From Psychrobacter sp. LV10R520-6 (GTDB lineage: Bacteria; Pseudomonadota; Gammaproteobacteria; Pseudomonadales; Moraxellaceae): 64,000 bases of DNA. The position numbers and the translations under genes are program-made. Numbering within the stretch: the first letter of the stretch is position 1; every line of letters starts with the position of its first letter. Below are positions 35,386-43,401 of the stretch, in pieces. Location: positions 930,001-994,000 of the forward strand of contig NZ_LT900024.1 of the NCBI RefSeq assembly GCF_900182925.1, read 5' to 3'. The notes beneath the pieces are model-generated. The model had not been told where the DNA came from. It saw only the letters and a list, made by a program, of their open reading frames with translations, and did no database searches.

Positions 35386-35571
35386 GGCTTTGTTTCCTTG
35401 CAAATACAGACAGTATATAGCTTTAACCTATACGACAGCATGAATTTTGTCCATTACACCAGAATGCCTATAAAGACAGATATTACGCTTTAATTTAAAG
35501 CTAGGCTTGAAGATAGCCAAGAGCATGAAGCTTGCAGACCCTATTACTAATTATAAAACGAGTAACTTCTT

Positions 35572-36141
35572 ATGAAATTTAACTTTTTGCCTGCTTTGCG
35601 CTCACTATCTAACCGATCCATTCAAATACCGCATGGTTTACGTGCGCTGCCGATGGTAATGCTATTAGCCCTACCATTGTATAGTCATGCGCTGCCCTCA
35701 GATGCCAATCAGCAGATCAAACTGTTAGCAGATAAAGCGACTTATAGTGAAAGTACCGGTATTACTAGCTATTCTGGTACTGTGGTCATTACCCAAGGTA
35801 CGTTCAAGATGACTGCTGATAATATTACGGTGAATTTATCACAGGGTCGCAGCATTAACTCAGCGGTAGCGACTGGACGTCCAGCAACCATGCAACAGGT
35901 CGTCACTCAAGAGAAAGGACTGGCTAAAGGGCAAGCCAATAAAATTGATTATAATGCGGTGACGGGAATCGTTACTTTAACCGGCAATGCCAAACTGGTT
36001 CAAAATAGTGCGAGTTTTGCGGGTAATGTCATTCGCTATAGCCTAAAAGCAGGCGATGTAGAAGCCACTGCTGGCGGCAATCAGCGCGTTGAGCTGGTAT
36101 TCCCACCCAGTAATAGTAACAGTCAAAGCAGCATTCGTTAG
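35572..36141 (+). CDS. lptA: LPS transport periplasmic protein LptA
   Basis: A 189-residue periplasmic protein with an extended N-terminal signal (hydrophobic MVMLLALPLYSHA, cleavage after ALP/SDA around residue 43) and an OstA-type beta-jellyroll: IKLLADKATYSESTGITSYSG, ADNITVNL and GNAKLVQNSASFAGNVIRY. LptA polymerises into the bridge that carries LPS across the periplasm. After the IS insertion its nearest upstream same-strand gene is 1.2 kb away, so its transcription may now depend on read-through or a promoter in or beside the IS. Confidence 0.92.
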   Translation: MKFNFLPALRSLSNRSIQIPHGLRALPMVMLLALPLYSHALPSDANQQIKLLADKATYSESTGITSYSGTVVITQGTFKMTADNITVNLSQGRSINSAVATGRPATMQQVVTQEKGLAKGQANKIDYNAVTGIVTLTGNAKLVQNSASFAGNVIRYSLKAGDVEATAGGNQRVELVFPPSNSNSQSSIR

Positions 36142-36204
36142 GCAATGAACATGAATATATGGGTATGCATCAGTGCTTAAATTTTGTAATAGCATGGGTA
36201 AGTT

Positions 36205-36987
36205 ATGAGTGATAATAAAAATATTGACCATTTAGCATCAACCAACAGTAATGCTGCCCCAATCGCGCGTTTAACGATGCAAAATTTAGGTAAGCGCTAT
36301 GGCAAACGCTGGGTCGTTAAGGATGTCTCATTCTCCGTTGAGCAAGGACAAGTCGTTGGGCTATTAGGTCCTAACGGTGCGGGCAAGACGACCAGCTTTT
36401 ATATGGTGGTAGGTCTGGTCAACATGGATAAAGGCCGTGTTACCTTAGGTAAAATGGATCTATCCAAATATGCTATGCATGAGCGTGCGCGTGCTGGTAT
36501 TGGCTATTTGCCACAAGAAGCCTCTATATTTCGCAAGTTGTCTATTGAAGACAATATTTTGGCGATTTTACAAACGCGTGCAGAACTGAGCGCCGCTGAG
36601 CAACGTCAAGAGCTTGAAAAATTAATTGGTGAGTTCCATTTAGAGCATGTCCGTAATTCACTAGGTATGAGCGTCTCAGGTGGAGAGCGCCGCCGTTGTG
36701 AGATTGCGCGTGCCTTGGCAGCTGACCCTAAGTTTATTCTATTAGATGAGCCCTTTGCTGGGGTTGACCCTATCTCTGTTAATGATATTAAAGACGTGAT
36801 TTTGACTTTAAAAAATCGTGGCATTGGCGTACTAATTACGGATCATAATGTCCGCGATACGCTAGCTATTTGCGAAAAAGCTTATATTGTTTCAGAAGGC
36901 TCTATTATTGCTGAGGGCACATCGGAAGAGGTGTTAGGCAATGATTTGGTAAAAAGCGTTTATTTAGGTAAAGATTTTCAGGTGTAA
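36205..36987 (+). CDS. lptB: LPS export ABC transporter ATP-binding protein LptB
   Basis: A 260-residue ABC ATPase that powers LPS extraction with LptF and LptG. Walker [10 protein letters not shown] (about 54-62), Q-loop LPQEASIF, signature VSGGERRR, Walker [14 protein letters not shown] and the switch His in [10 protein letters not shown] are all present. About 25 N-terminal polar residues precede the usual LptB start. It follows lptA by 63 bp. LptF/LptG are not in the window. Confidence 0.95.
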   Translation: MSDNKNIDHLASTNSNAAPIARLTMQNLGKRYGKRWVVKDVSFSVEQGQVVGLLGPNGAGKTTSFYMVVGLVNMDKGRVTLGKMDLSKYAMHERARAGIGYLPQEASIFRKLSIEDNILAILQTRAELSAAEQRQELEKLIGEFHLEHVRNSLGMSVSGGERRRCEIARALAADPKFILLDEPFAGVDPISVNDIKDVILTLKNRGIGVLITDHNVRDTLAICEKAYIVSEGSIIAEGTSEEVLGNDLVKSVYLGKDFQV

Positions 36988-37256
36988 GCTGTCGAGTTGA
37001 TACCTAGCTTTGTTTTTCTACATTTATTGAAACCAGTCTTGCCCAACGTGTTTTTATGCTCAACATAACTAGCCTTCTTCACTATAGTTGTTTACCTTAA
37101 ACAGTAATAACAACTGTCCTTACTATCAATTGTTGGCCTCCCATAAACGGTTGTTTTCTCTTAAGCCGTTGTCTTTTTATAAACAGCTACCTGTACAAGC
37201 GTAGCGATATTCTATTACTCATTTTTAATGGTTACCCTCAATAAGGCTCATATACT

Positions 37257-38702
37257 ATGGCAAAAAATAAAAGTAGCTATGTCTGCCAGCACTGCGGTGC
37301 TCATTTTGGTAAGTGGGCAGGGCAGTGTTCTGATTGTGGCGAATGGAACCGTTTAGTTGAAGCGCCCAATGTCAGCATGCCGCATCATAATAAAAACACC
37401 GCTAAGCCCAATGCCGGTCGTGCAGCTCCTCGAAATGCAGGTGGTAGCGCAGCACCTGCGGGGAACTATTCTGGTACACACAGTGCGGTCATGCCGCTCA
37501 ATGCGGTCAGTGTATCTTTAGATGCGCGTATGCCAACAGGAATCAGTGAATTTGATCGAGTACTGGGTGGTGGATTAGTCGCCGGTTCTGTTGTACTGAT
37601 AGGCGGTGATCCGGGTATTGGCAAGTCAACTATTTTGCTACAAACAGCCACTAATATGGCGCGTGCTGATTCATTGGCAGGTAGTGCGCTTTATGTGACT
37701 GGTGAGGAGTCACTTGCGCAGGTGGCGATGCGTGCTAGGCGTTTAGATCTGCCAGCAGATCGATTGCGGGTATTGGCTGAAACCAACGTAGAAACCATTT
37801 GTGCGGCATTAACCCAAGAGCAGCCTGCGATTGCTATTATCGATTCCATTCAAACTATCTATACGGATGCGATTAATTCCGCGCCAGGTGGTGTCAGTCA
37901 AATTCGTGAATCTGCTGCGATTCTGACCCGTTATGCCAAGCAAACGGGCACCGCGCTATTTTTGGTTGGGCATGTCACCAAGGAAGGGACGCTAGCAGGG
38001 CCACGAGTGCTTGAGCATATGGTGGATACCGTACTGTACTTTGAAGGTCAGTCTGATTCACGCTTTCGTATGATTCGCGCGGTCAAAAATCGCTTTGGTG
38101 CGGTTAATGAGCTGGGTATTTTTGGTATGACCGATATGGGGCTCAAAGAAGTAGCCAATCCATCAGCTATATTTTTAAGTCGCTATGATAAACCCGTTGC
38201 TGGTTCCGTAGTGATGGTTAGCCGTGAAGGTACGCGTCCACTATTAGTCGAGGTACAGGCCTTAGTTGACGACTCACAAGGACAGCCAAGACGTATGGCG
38301 TTAGGTCTTGATTTTCAGCGGTTATCGATGTTGCTGGCAGTTATGCACCGTCACGGTGGTATCCATACTAGTGGACAAGATGTCTATGTGAATGTCGTCG
38401 GTGGGGTAAAAGTAATTGAAACCGGCTCTGATCTGGCCGTATTATTGGCTTGTGCTTCCAGTATTAAAGAAAAACCACTACCGTCTTCATTAGCAGTCTT
38501 TGGTGAAGTGGGTTTATCCGGTGAAATTCGACCTGTCCCCAACGGACAAGAGCGACTAAAAGAAGCCATGAAGCATGGGTTCAAGCACGCTATCATTCCT
38601 AAGTCTAATGCGCCTGCCGCTAATGCTCCGCAGTTTAAAGGTATTAATGTGATTGCCGTAGAACGACTTGATGATGCTATCGAACGTGCGTTTGAATTAT
38701 AG
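37257..38702 (+). CDS. radA: DNA repair protein RadA
   Basis: A 481-residue RecA-like branch-migration ATPase. The order is an N-terminal C4 zinc finger (CQHCG... CSDCGEW, residues about 9-28), Walker A GGDPGIGKST (about 118-127), the RadA-specific KNRFG motif (about 280) and a C-terminal Lon-protease-like domain (LGLDFQRL onward, with GEVGLSGEIRPVPNG). A Gly/Ala/Pro-rich linker (about 45-75) separates zinc finger and ATPase and is longer than usual. It is monocistronic and converges with rlpA on a shared terminator. Confidence 0.95.
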   Translation: MAKNKSSYVCQHCGAHFGKWAGQCSDCGEWNRLVEAPNVSMPHHNKNTAKPNAGRAAPRNAGGSAAPAGNYSGTHSAVMPLNAVSVSLDARMPTGISEFDRVLGGGLVAGSVVLIGGDPGIGKSTILLQTATNMARADSLAGSALYVTGEESLAQVAMRARRLDLPADRLRVLAETNVETICAALTQEQPAIAIIDSIQTIYTDAINSAPGGVSQIRESAAILTRYAKQTGTALFLVGHVTKEGTLAGPRVLEHMVDTVLYFEGQSDSRFRMIRAVKNRFGAVNELGIFGMTDMGLKEVANPSAIFLSRYDKPVAGSVVMVSREGTRPLLVEVQALVDDSQGQPRRMALGLDFQRLSMLLAVMHRHGGIHTSGQDVYVNVVGGVKVIETGSDLAVLLACASSIKEKPLPSSLAVFGEVGLSGEIRPVPNGQERLKEAMKHGFKHAIIPKSNAPAANAPQFKGINVIAVERLDDAIERAFEL

Positions 38703-38796
38703 AGGATGGACTTCCACATTTGAATAATTATTGACAATCAGATCATCTAAATCTAAAACAAAGTGATCTACAGTTAAAAGATCAGGAATCAAACAT

Positions 38797-38832
38797 AAAA
38801 AAAGCGCCTAGCTAATAAGTTAGGCGCTTTTT
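38797..38832. terminator. Bidirectional terminator between radA and rlpA
   Basis: A7 then GCGCCTA (38804-38810) pairs with TAGGCGC (38821-38827) followed by T5. Confidence 0.9.
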
Positions 38833-38867
38833 ATTTCAGATCTGTGTAGACAGTTAATTCTTTAAAA

Positions 38868-39482
38868 CTAGGGTCCTGAAACGCGTTCAATTGAGACGTT
38901 ACCAACACCTTTGGCAGTCATACCTAATTGCTTGGCAGCACCATAAGATAAATCCATCACACGGTTACCTGAGAATGGGCCACGGTCATTAACCTTGACA
39001 ACCACACTTTTACCATTTGTTTTGTTGGTCACTTTGACATAACAGTTTAATGGTAATGAACGGTGAGCCGCGGTTAAGGCGTTCATATCGAAGGTATCAC
39101 CGCTGGCCGTTTTGCGACCATGAAACTTACGACCATACCAAGAGGCTAAGCCCGTTTGCTTAAATTTTCTTACCGAATTAGACGCTACTGCAGTGAGACG
39201 TTCTAATACGTCTTCGTCATTGGTTAATTGCGTAGTATCTTTGGCTAACAATGAACTGTTAAGCGCTAATGATGTTGGTTGACGGGCAGACTTAACCAAA
39301 CTTGACGCACTGTCATGCTGTCGGGTAAGCTCGCCAAGTACGCGATCTATATGGGAGGCGTTATCTTGAGACAACGTTGCAAGGGTGGTTTTTGTTTCTA
39401 CCGCATTTGCATTAGAGGCTACTGCAGAACCAGTAAATAAACATACTGACATTGCAAGTAAACCAGATAAACGCTTATTCAT
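38868..39482 (-). CDS. rlpA: RlpA-type septal ring lytic transglycosylase-like protein
   Basis: A 204-residue exported protein with a signal peptide (cleavage near VAS/NAN, about residue 24) and a C-terminal double-psi beta-barrel domain (about 108-200): GLASWYGRKFHGRKTASGD, MNALTAAHRSLP and VKVNDRGPFSGNRVMDLSY, including the Asp of NDRGPF thought to be catalytic. The SPOR domain that targets Pseudomonas RlpA to denuded glycan is absent, and the N-terminal 80 residues are unstructured in appearance. No lipobox was seen. RlpA trims naked glycan strands at the division site. Confidence 0.88.
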   Translation of the reverse strand: MNKRLSGLLAMSVCLFTGSAVASNANAVETKTTLATLSQDNASHIDRVLGELTRQHDSASSLVKSARQPTSLALNSSLLAKDTTQLTNDEDVLERLTAVASNSVRKFKQTGLASWYGRKFHGRKTASGDTFDMNALTAAHRSLPLNCYVKVTNKTNGKSVVVKVNDRGPFSGNRVMDLSYGAAKQLGMTAKGVGNVSIERVSGP

Positions 39483-40623
39483 AAATACCTCTATAGCTTA
39501 TACATTAAAACCTAATTCTAAGAATCTTAGGTTGAGCGTGGCAATATCAGATTAATCTAACGATGCCGCATACTCTAAAGCGTCTGACTCAATCCATTAT
39601 GGTTTATAAAGATTAGTAGTGAGTACTGGCTTTTATAGATTTTAAAGTATGGTAAGTTTTTTATTTGGTTATCATAGGTTTGCAAACGGTAATAAGTACC
39701 AGCGAACGCTCATGACATGCTTAATGATAATTAACAATATTAATAAAATTCGTATTATCAGCACTAGAAAATATTAATACTGGTAACACGCTATGTTTAT
39801 CTAATAGACAAGCTGTTTTAAATTGCTAAATTAATGAAGGATTTAGACAGTGTTGCGTATAATTACTGTCAGTAAACCGTTAATTAAGTAGTGTATTTGA
39901 AAGCTTAAAATCTATCAGTTGCTAACTATACGGATAAGCTATAACCAAAATATAATTAAATGCTAACTTTCTTAGTGGCTATGTACGGATTATGTATCAA
40001 AGTACAGTTAAACGAGAATAACGCAAATGTTTGTAAAAAACAAGTATTAATATATTCCCAGTATGGCTTAACAATAAGGACGCTATTAAGATGATAAAGC
40101 GTAACTATTAGATGGATTAGCGTAACAACAACAAAGACTTAGGAGGATAGTAACCTTGATAGTACTATGATTTTTTAAAAGATTGTTTAAACAAGGTACA
40201 AACAAGCAATAATAATAAAATATTAAATTGGCTTAAATAATCTTATTTTGAGCTTTAGAATTCTTATTAATCCGCATTCATATATTAATATTTTGCTTAC
40301 ATAATTCGATTAACTCACTGATTTGAATGTTTTTGTTTGATATATTTTGGTTTTGATTTCAAGCGCAAAAGCCATTTCAGGCTCAGAGATAAAGTCATGT
40401 TAAAGCTATCTTAAATTGTCTTAAGTCTTAAAACGGCTATTTATAGTTGATAAAAAATCAAATAGATATAGTCAATGATAAATAAAAGCGACACATAGAC
40501 AAATGCGTGCAGCTGGCAAAAATTTATCTTAGCCATACTGTATCCGTTTTAAAATGAACTGACTATATTCCTTACTATTCCTTGTTGGCCTCGTTCATTG
40601 ATTATCGAATCAGAAGTGATAAA
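39483..40623. other. 1.1-kb gene-free A/T-rich region between rlpA and rodA
   Basis: No open frame of useful size on either strand, no strong hairpin, and composition clearly more A/T rich than the flanks. It contains a damaged copy of the palindromic element (40466-40568). An AGGAGG at 40141 is followed only by an immediate stop. It looks like decayed sequence; an unrecognised RNA gene cannot be excluded. Confidence 0.6.
40466..40568. repeat. Palindromic interspersed element, copy 4 (internally deleted)
   Basis: The left half, ATATAGTCAATGATAAATAA through GTGCAGCTGGCAAAAATTT, matches copy 1 almost base for base, and the right end TTTTAAAATGAACTGACTAT is the inverse of the left. The conserved centre present in copies 1-3 is missing, so this is a deletion derivative of 103 bp. 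Confidence 0.75.
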
Positions 40624-41769
40624 TTATGGTCTATGGGTATGAATTGACATCAGCAAGCCAAATCCAGCCATCAAAGTCACGACCGCGGTGCCGCCATAAC
40701 TAATAAACGGCAGAGGGACACCAACGACCGGCAGGATACCGCCGACCATGCCAACATTCACAAACACATAAACAAAGAATGACATAGCTATAGCCCCTGC
40801 TAGTAAACGGCTGTAAGTATCAGGGTGAGTGAAGGCAATATATAATGCACGCGATAATAGGCAAGCATAAACGAACATCAGTAGCATGACACCAAATAGA
40901 CCGAACTCTTCAGAGAAGGCCGCGATAATAAAGTCAGTATGTCCTTCAGGCAAAAAGTGTAGATGTGATTGCGTACCCTCTAGATAACCTTTACCAGTAA
41001 GACCGCCTGAACCAATAGCGGTTTTGGACTGAATAATATTCCAGCCAGCACCTTGGATATCAGCTTCTGGGTTGAACAACGTCAGTACCCGTGTGCGCTG
41101 ATAATCATGTAATAGGAAATTCCAAGCAAAGGCTACTAAGGGTATCGATAGCGCTAGCGCACCTGAGATCATCCGCCATGACAGCCCCGCTAAGAACAAC
41201 ACAAAAATACCACTTGCTGCCACTAGCAGTGAGGTACCAAGATCAGGCTCTTTAGCAATTAGCAACACAGGAATAACGATAAGACCTAACGTTATTACGA
41301 CACTTGATAGCGACGGCGGTAGATCGCGCTTGGATAAAAACCACGCACACATCATTGGCATACCAAGCTTCATAAACTCCGAGGGTTGCACACTGCCAAA
41401 TCCTGGCAAATTAATCCAGCGCTGCGCGCCCATCCGTACCTCGCCAATAATGTCGACCAGTACCAACAGTACCAATCCTAAAACATAAAATACGGGGGTA
41501 AAGGTGCGATAAATACTGGGCGGTACTTGCGCCATAGCAAACATGACTGTAAACGCGACACCGTAACTGACTATCTGGCGGATGACCATACTGCTATCTT
41601 GAGACGAAGCACTGTATAAAATCGTCAAGCCAATACAGCAAATGGTTAGTAAGAGTAGGGTCAACCAAGGATCAATATGAATGCGCTGCCATAGCGTCGG
41701 TTCATGACGTTGACTAAAATGATGGCTCTGGCGTGAAAATCGATACTGCGGGTTAGAAGGCATAGGCAA
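40624..41769 (-). CDS. rodA: Rod shape-determining peptidoglycan glycosyltransferase RodA
   Basis: A 381-residue SEDS-family membrane protein with about ten helices, which polymerises glycan strands in the elongasome with PBP2. Typical segments are INLPGFGSVQPSEFMKLGMP (about 122-141), LLIAKEPDLGTSLLV (about 172-186, with the catalytic Asp region), GSGGLTGKGYLEGTQSHLHF, FLPEGHTDFIIAAFSEEFG and the closing PLPFISYGGTAVV. The first 35 residues are a basic cytoplasmic extension. The PBP2 gene is not in the window. Confidence 0.94.
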   Translation of the reverse strand: MPMPSNPQYRFSRQSHHFSQRHEPTLWQRIHIDPWLTLLLLTICCIGLTILYSASSQDSSMVIRQIVSYGVAFTVMFAMAQVPPSIYRTFTPVFYVLGLVLLVLVDIIGEVRMGAQRWINLPGFGSVQPSEFMKLGMPMMCAWFLSKRDLPPSLSSVVITLGLIVIPVLLIAKEPDLGTSLLVAASGIFVLFLAGLSWRMISGALALSIPLVAFAWNFLLHDYQRTRVLTLFNPEADIQGAGWNIIQSKTAIGSGGLTGKGYLEGTQSHLHFLPEGHTDFIIAAFSEEFGLFGVMLLMFVYACLLSRALYIAFTHPDTYSRLLAGAIAMSFFVYVFVNVGMVGGILPVVGVPLPFISYGGTAVVTLMAGFGLLMSIHTHRP

Positions 41770-42027
41770 AATAGGGCTGAAGAATGGTGTTAAAGAAAGG
41801 GTAGTGTTAAGAAAAAAACCAGCTATAAATCAGTGGCACTAACACGTTAATTTCAATAAATCATAACGAACAAAGTAACGTGATGGTAAGAAAGTAACAT
41901 AAATATGAAAATAATAAGGATAAGTGTTACTAACAAACGTGTTGTGGCTTATTGAAGGCGATAGTTTAGCCTGCTTGTTCAAAATTTGATAGTATCGATA
42001 AAATGTTTTTAGTGATAGTGACACGCA
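41770..42027. other. Spacer between rodA and the M15-like gene
   Basis: Divergent promoter region, A/T rich. A 73-codon minus-strand frame (41839-42060) crosses it and the next gene's start but has no recognisable features. Confidence 0.4.
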
Positions 42028-43056
42028 ATGATAAATGTAAAAAACTTTGTCCTTAGGCATAGTCGTAACTCTGTTTATAAGACTGACAGTAATCCGCCAG
42101 AACCAGCATCGGTATCACCTTTGAACCCCCCTATTTCTGCTGCCATGAAGCTTGTCATTACATTACTTGTTTTTGCGAGTAGTGCCAGTAGCGTCAGCGT
42201 TCATGCGGCTATCATAAGTGACAATAGCGAGCGCCGTATCGAAGTGCGTCATGGCAGTAGCAGCAGTAATAACAGTGGCAGCAGTAATGCTCATATCACG
42301 CCTTCAACTGCTTCAGCAAATCATAGCGCTGGCGTTACTATTCTAAATGGCGATAGTATGCAAGGACTAATCCAACAAAAACAGCGTGAGTTTAAGTTCG
42401 ACGCCAAGCTATCGATAGAAGAAAGTCAGCGCGTTAATACTAATAGGCGCACGCCAAGTTATAACAGCACTTACAGCACTAGCAACAATACCTACAACCA
42501 TTCTGCCAGCATCGACTTCAATACATGGCTTAATAGCAATAGCTACCGCAGCCAACAAGTCGCCAGTTATCAACGTTATCTCAGCTCACAGGTGGGCGCT
42601 CAAAATGTGCCGCCACTCTCTCAGCTGCTCACTACTGCCCGTAGCTGGGACAAATGCGGCTATGAGCCTTATCAGTTGCCACCGCAAGAGCTGTGGTCAA
42701 ATGTCGTGTCTACATTACGGCTATACAGTGAGTTAAAAAACCAAGGGATCCTACCAGCAAGTAGCGAGATTCGTTCAGTATATCGCAGTCCGGGACTCAA
42801 TGACTGTGCGGGCGGGGCCAATGAGAGTAAACACATGACCGCAGGCGCTATAGATATCTGGGTGCCCGAATACGAAGCTAACTTATGGCAACTCAGTAAT
42901 ATGCAAGATAGTCTCTGTCAGTTTTGGCAATACCAAGGCGAGTCTCACAACTTTGGGCTTGGGCTCTATTCAACCGGTGCGATTCACTTAGATACAGACG
43001 GTTATCGCAAATGGGGTTTTAATCACACCAGTAGCAGCTCTGCTTGTCACTACTAA
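42028..43056 (+). CDS. Exported M15-like (D-Ala-D-Ala carboxypeptidase-type) zinc peptidase
   Basis: A 342-residue protein with an N-terminal hydrophobic signal (MKLVITLLVFASSASSVSVH, from residue 40). The middle is Ser/Asn/Thr-rich (about 70-165). The C-terminal domain (about 215-340) has the M15 arrangement: IRSVYRSPGLND, SKHMTAGAIDIWVP with the zinc His and Asp, and GAIHLDTDGYRKWG with the second His. Such enzymes cut peptidoglycan peptides. ATG 42145 would put the signal peptide at the very start and may be the true start; neither ATG has a good ribosome site. Cys in the catalytic domain (CGYEP, NDCAGG, LCQFW, SACHY) suggest disulfides. Confidence 0.75.
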   Translation: MINVKNFVLRHSRNSVYKTDSNPPEPASVSPLNPPISAAMKLVITLLVFASSASSVSVHAAIISDNSERRIEVRHGSSSSNNSGSSNAHITPSTASANHSAGVTILNGDSMQGLIQQKQREFKFDAKLSIEESQRVNTNRRTPSYNSTYSTSNNTYNHSASIDFNTWLNSNSYRSQQVASYQRYLSSQVGAQNVPPLSQLLTTARSWDKCGYEPYQLPPQELWSNVVSTLRLYSELKNQGILPASSEIRSVYRSPGLNDCAGGANESKHMTAGAIDIWVPEYEANLWQLSNMQDSLCQFWQYQGESHNFGLGLYSTGAIHLDTDGYRKWGFNHTSSSSACHY

Positions 43057-43178
43057 CCCACACTAATATCCATGAAAATAAATCAAGAAATCCTATTAAA
43101 ATAAGTCATAAAATTGACCTAAGAGTACTAAAAAGAGGTTTGGTAGGCGGATCAAAGAAGTACGGTTTACGATAAGGG

Positions 43179-43318
43179 ATAGTCGCAAATAAGGATGAAT
43201 AGACTTATAGCAACCTGCTAATGGTATAAATTTTTCTAGCGTGCTGTTCGCAAGCGTGACAGAGGCTGCAAAAAATTCATCCCAGTAGCACTGTACCGTT
43301 TCCAAATTGGATTAAATC
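43179..43318. repeat. Palindromic interspersed element, copy 3
   Basis: From ATAGTCGCAAATAAGG to AAATTGGATTAAATC. The centre (TAGCGTGCTGTTCGCAAGCG and TGACAGAGGCTGC) and right arm CCAGTAGCAC are as in copy 2, but the left arm has decayed to CTGCTAATGG, so the stem is imperfect. It lies between the M15-like gene and the M16 pair. Confidence 0.8.
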
Positions 43319-43401
43319 TATCTTAGAGAATAGCCGCCTATCTATGCAAGCTGCTACTTATATGACTACTGTCTTTATATGATTACTGCTTTTTTAAAAG
43401 A

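Larger units (their letters stand above)
34398..35460 (-). mobile_element. Complete 1063-bp insertion sequence between lptC and lptA
   Basis: Terminal inverted repeats GGTGTAATAGACAAAATTC (left, from 34398) and the complement of the right end, GGTGTAATGGACAAAATTC (to 35460), agree for 24 bases except one, and an 8-bp duplication flanks them. The single minus-strand transposase gene resembles the zinc-binding variant of the IS256/Mutator-like group; 8-9 bp duplications are normal there. The family name is from memory. It is transcribed against the lpt genes. Confidence 0.9.
34390..35468. repeat. 8-bp target-site duplication flanking the insertion sequence
   Basis: AGAATGCC at 34390-34397 and again at 35461-35468, immediately outside the two inverted repeats. 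Removing one copy and the element restores a spacer of about 170 bp between lptC and lptA. Confidence 0.92.

Noticed and set aside
41839..42060. 73-codon minus-strand frame between rodA and the M15-like gene
   Set aside because: A/T-driven composition (Tyr/Ser/Phe), no ribosome site, overlaps the next gene's start.
43096..43305. 69-codon minus-strand frame
   Set aside because: It lies largely within palindromic repeat copy 3; the coding appearance comes from the repeat.
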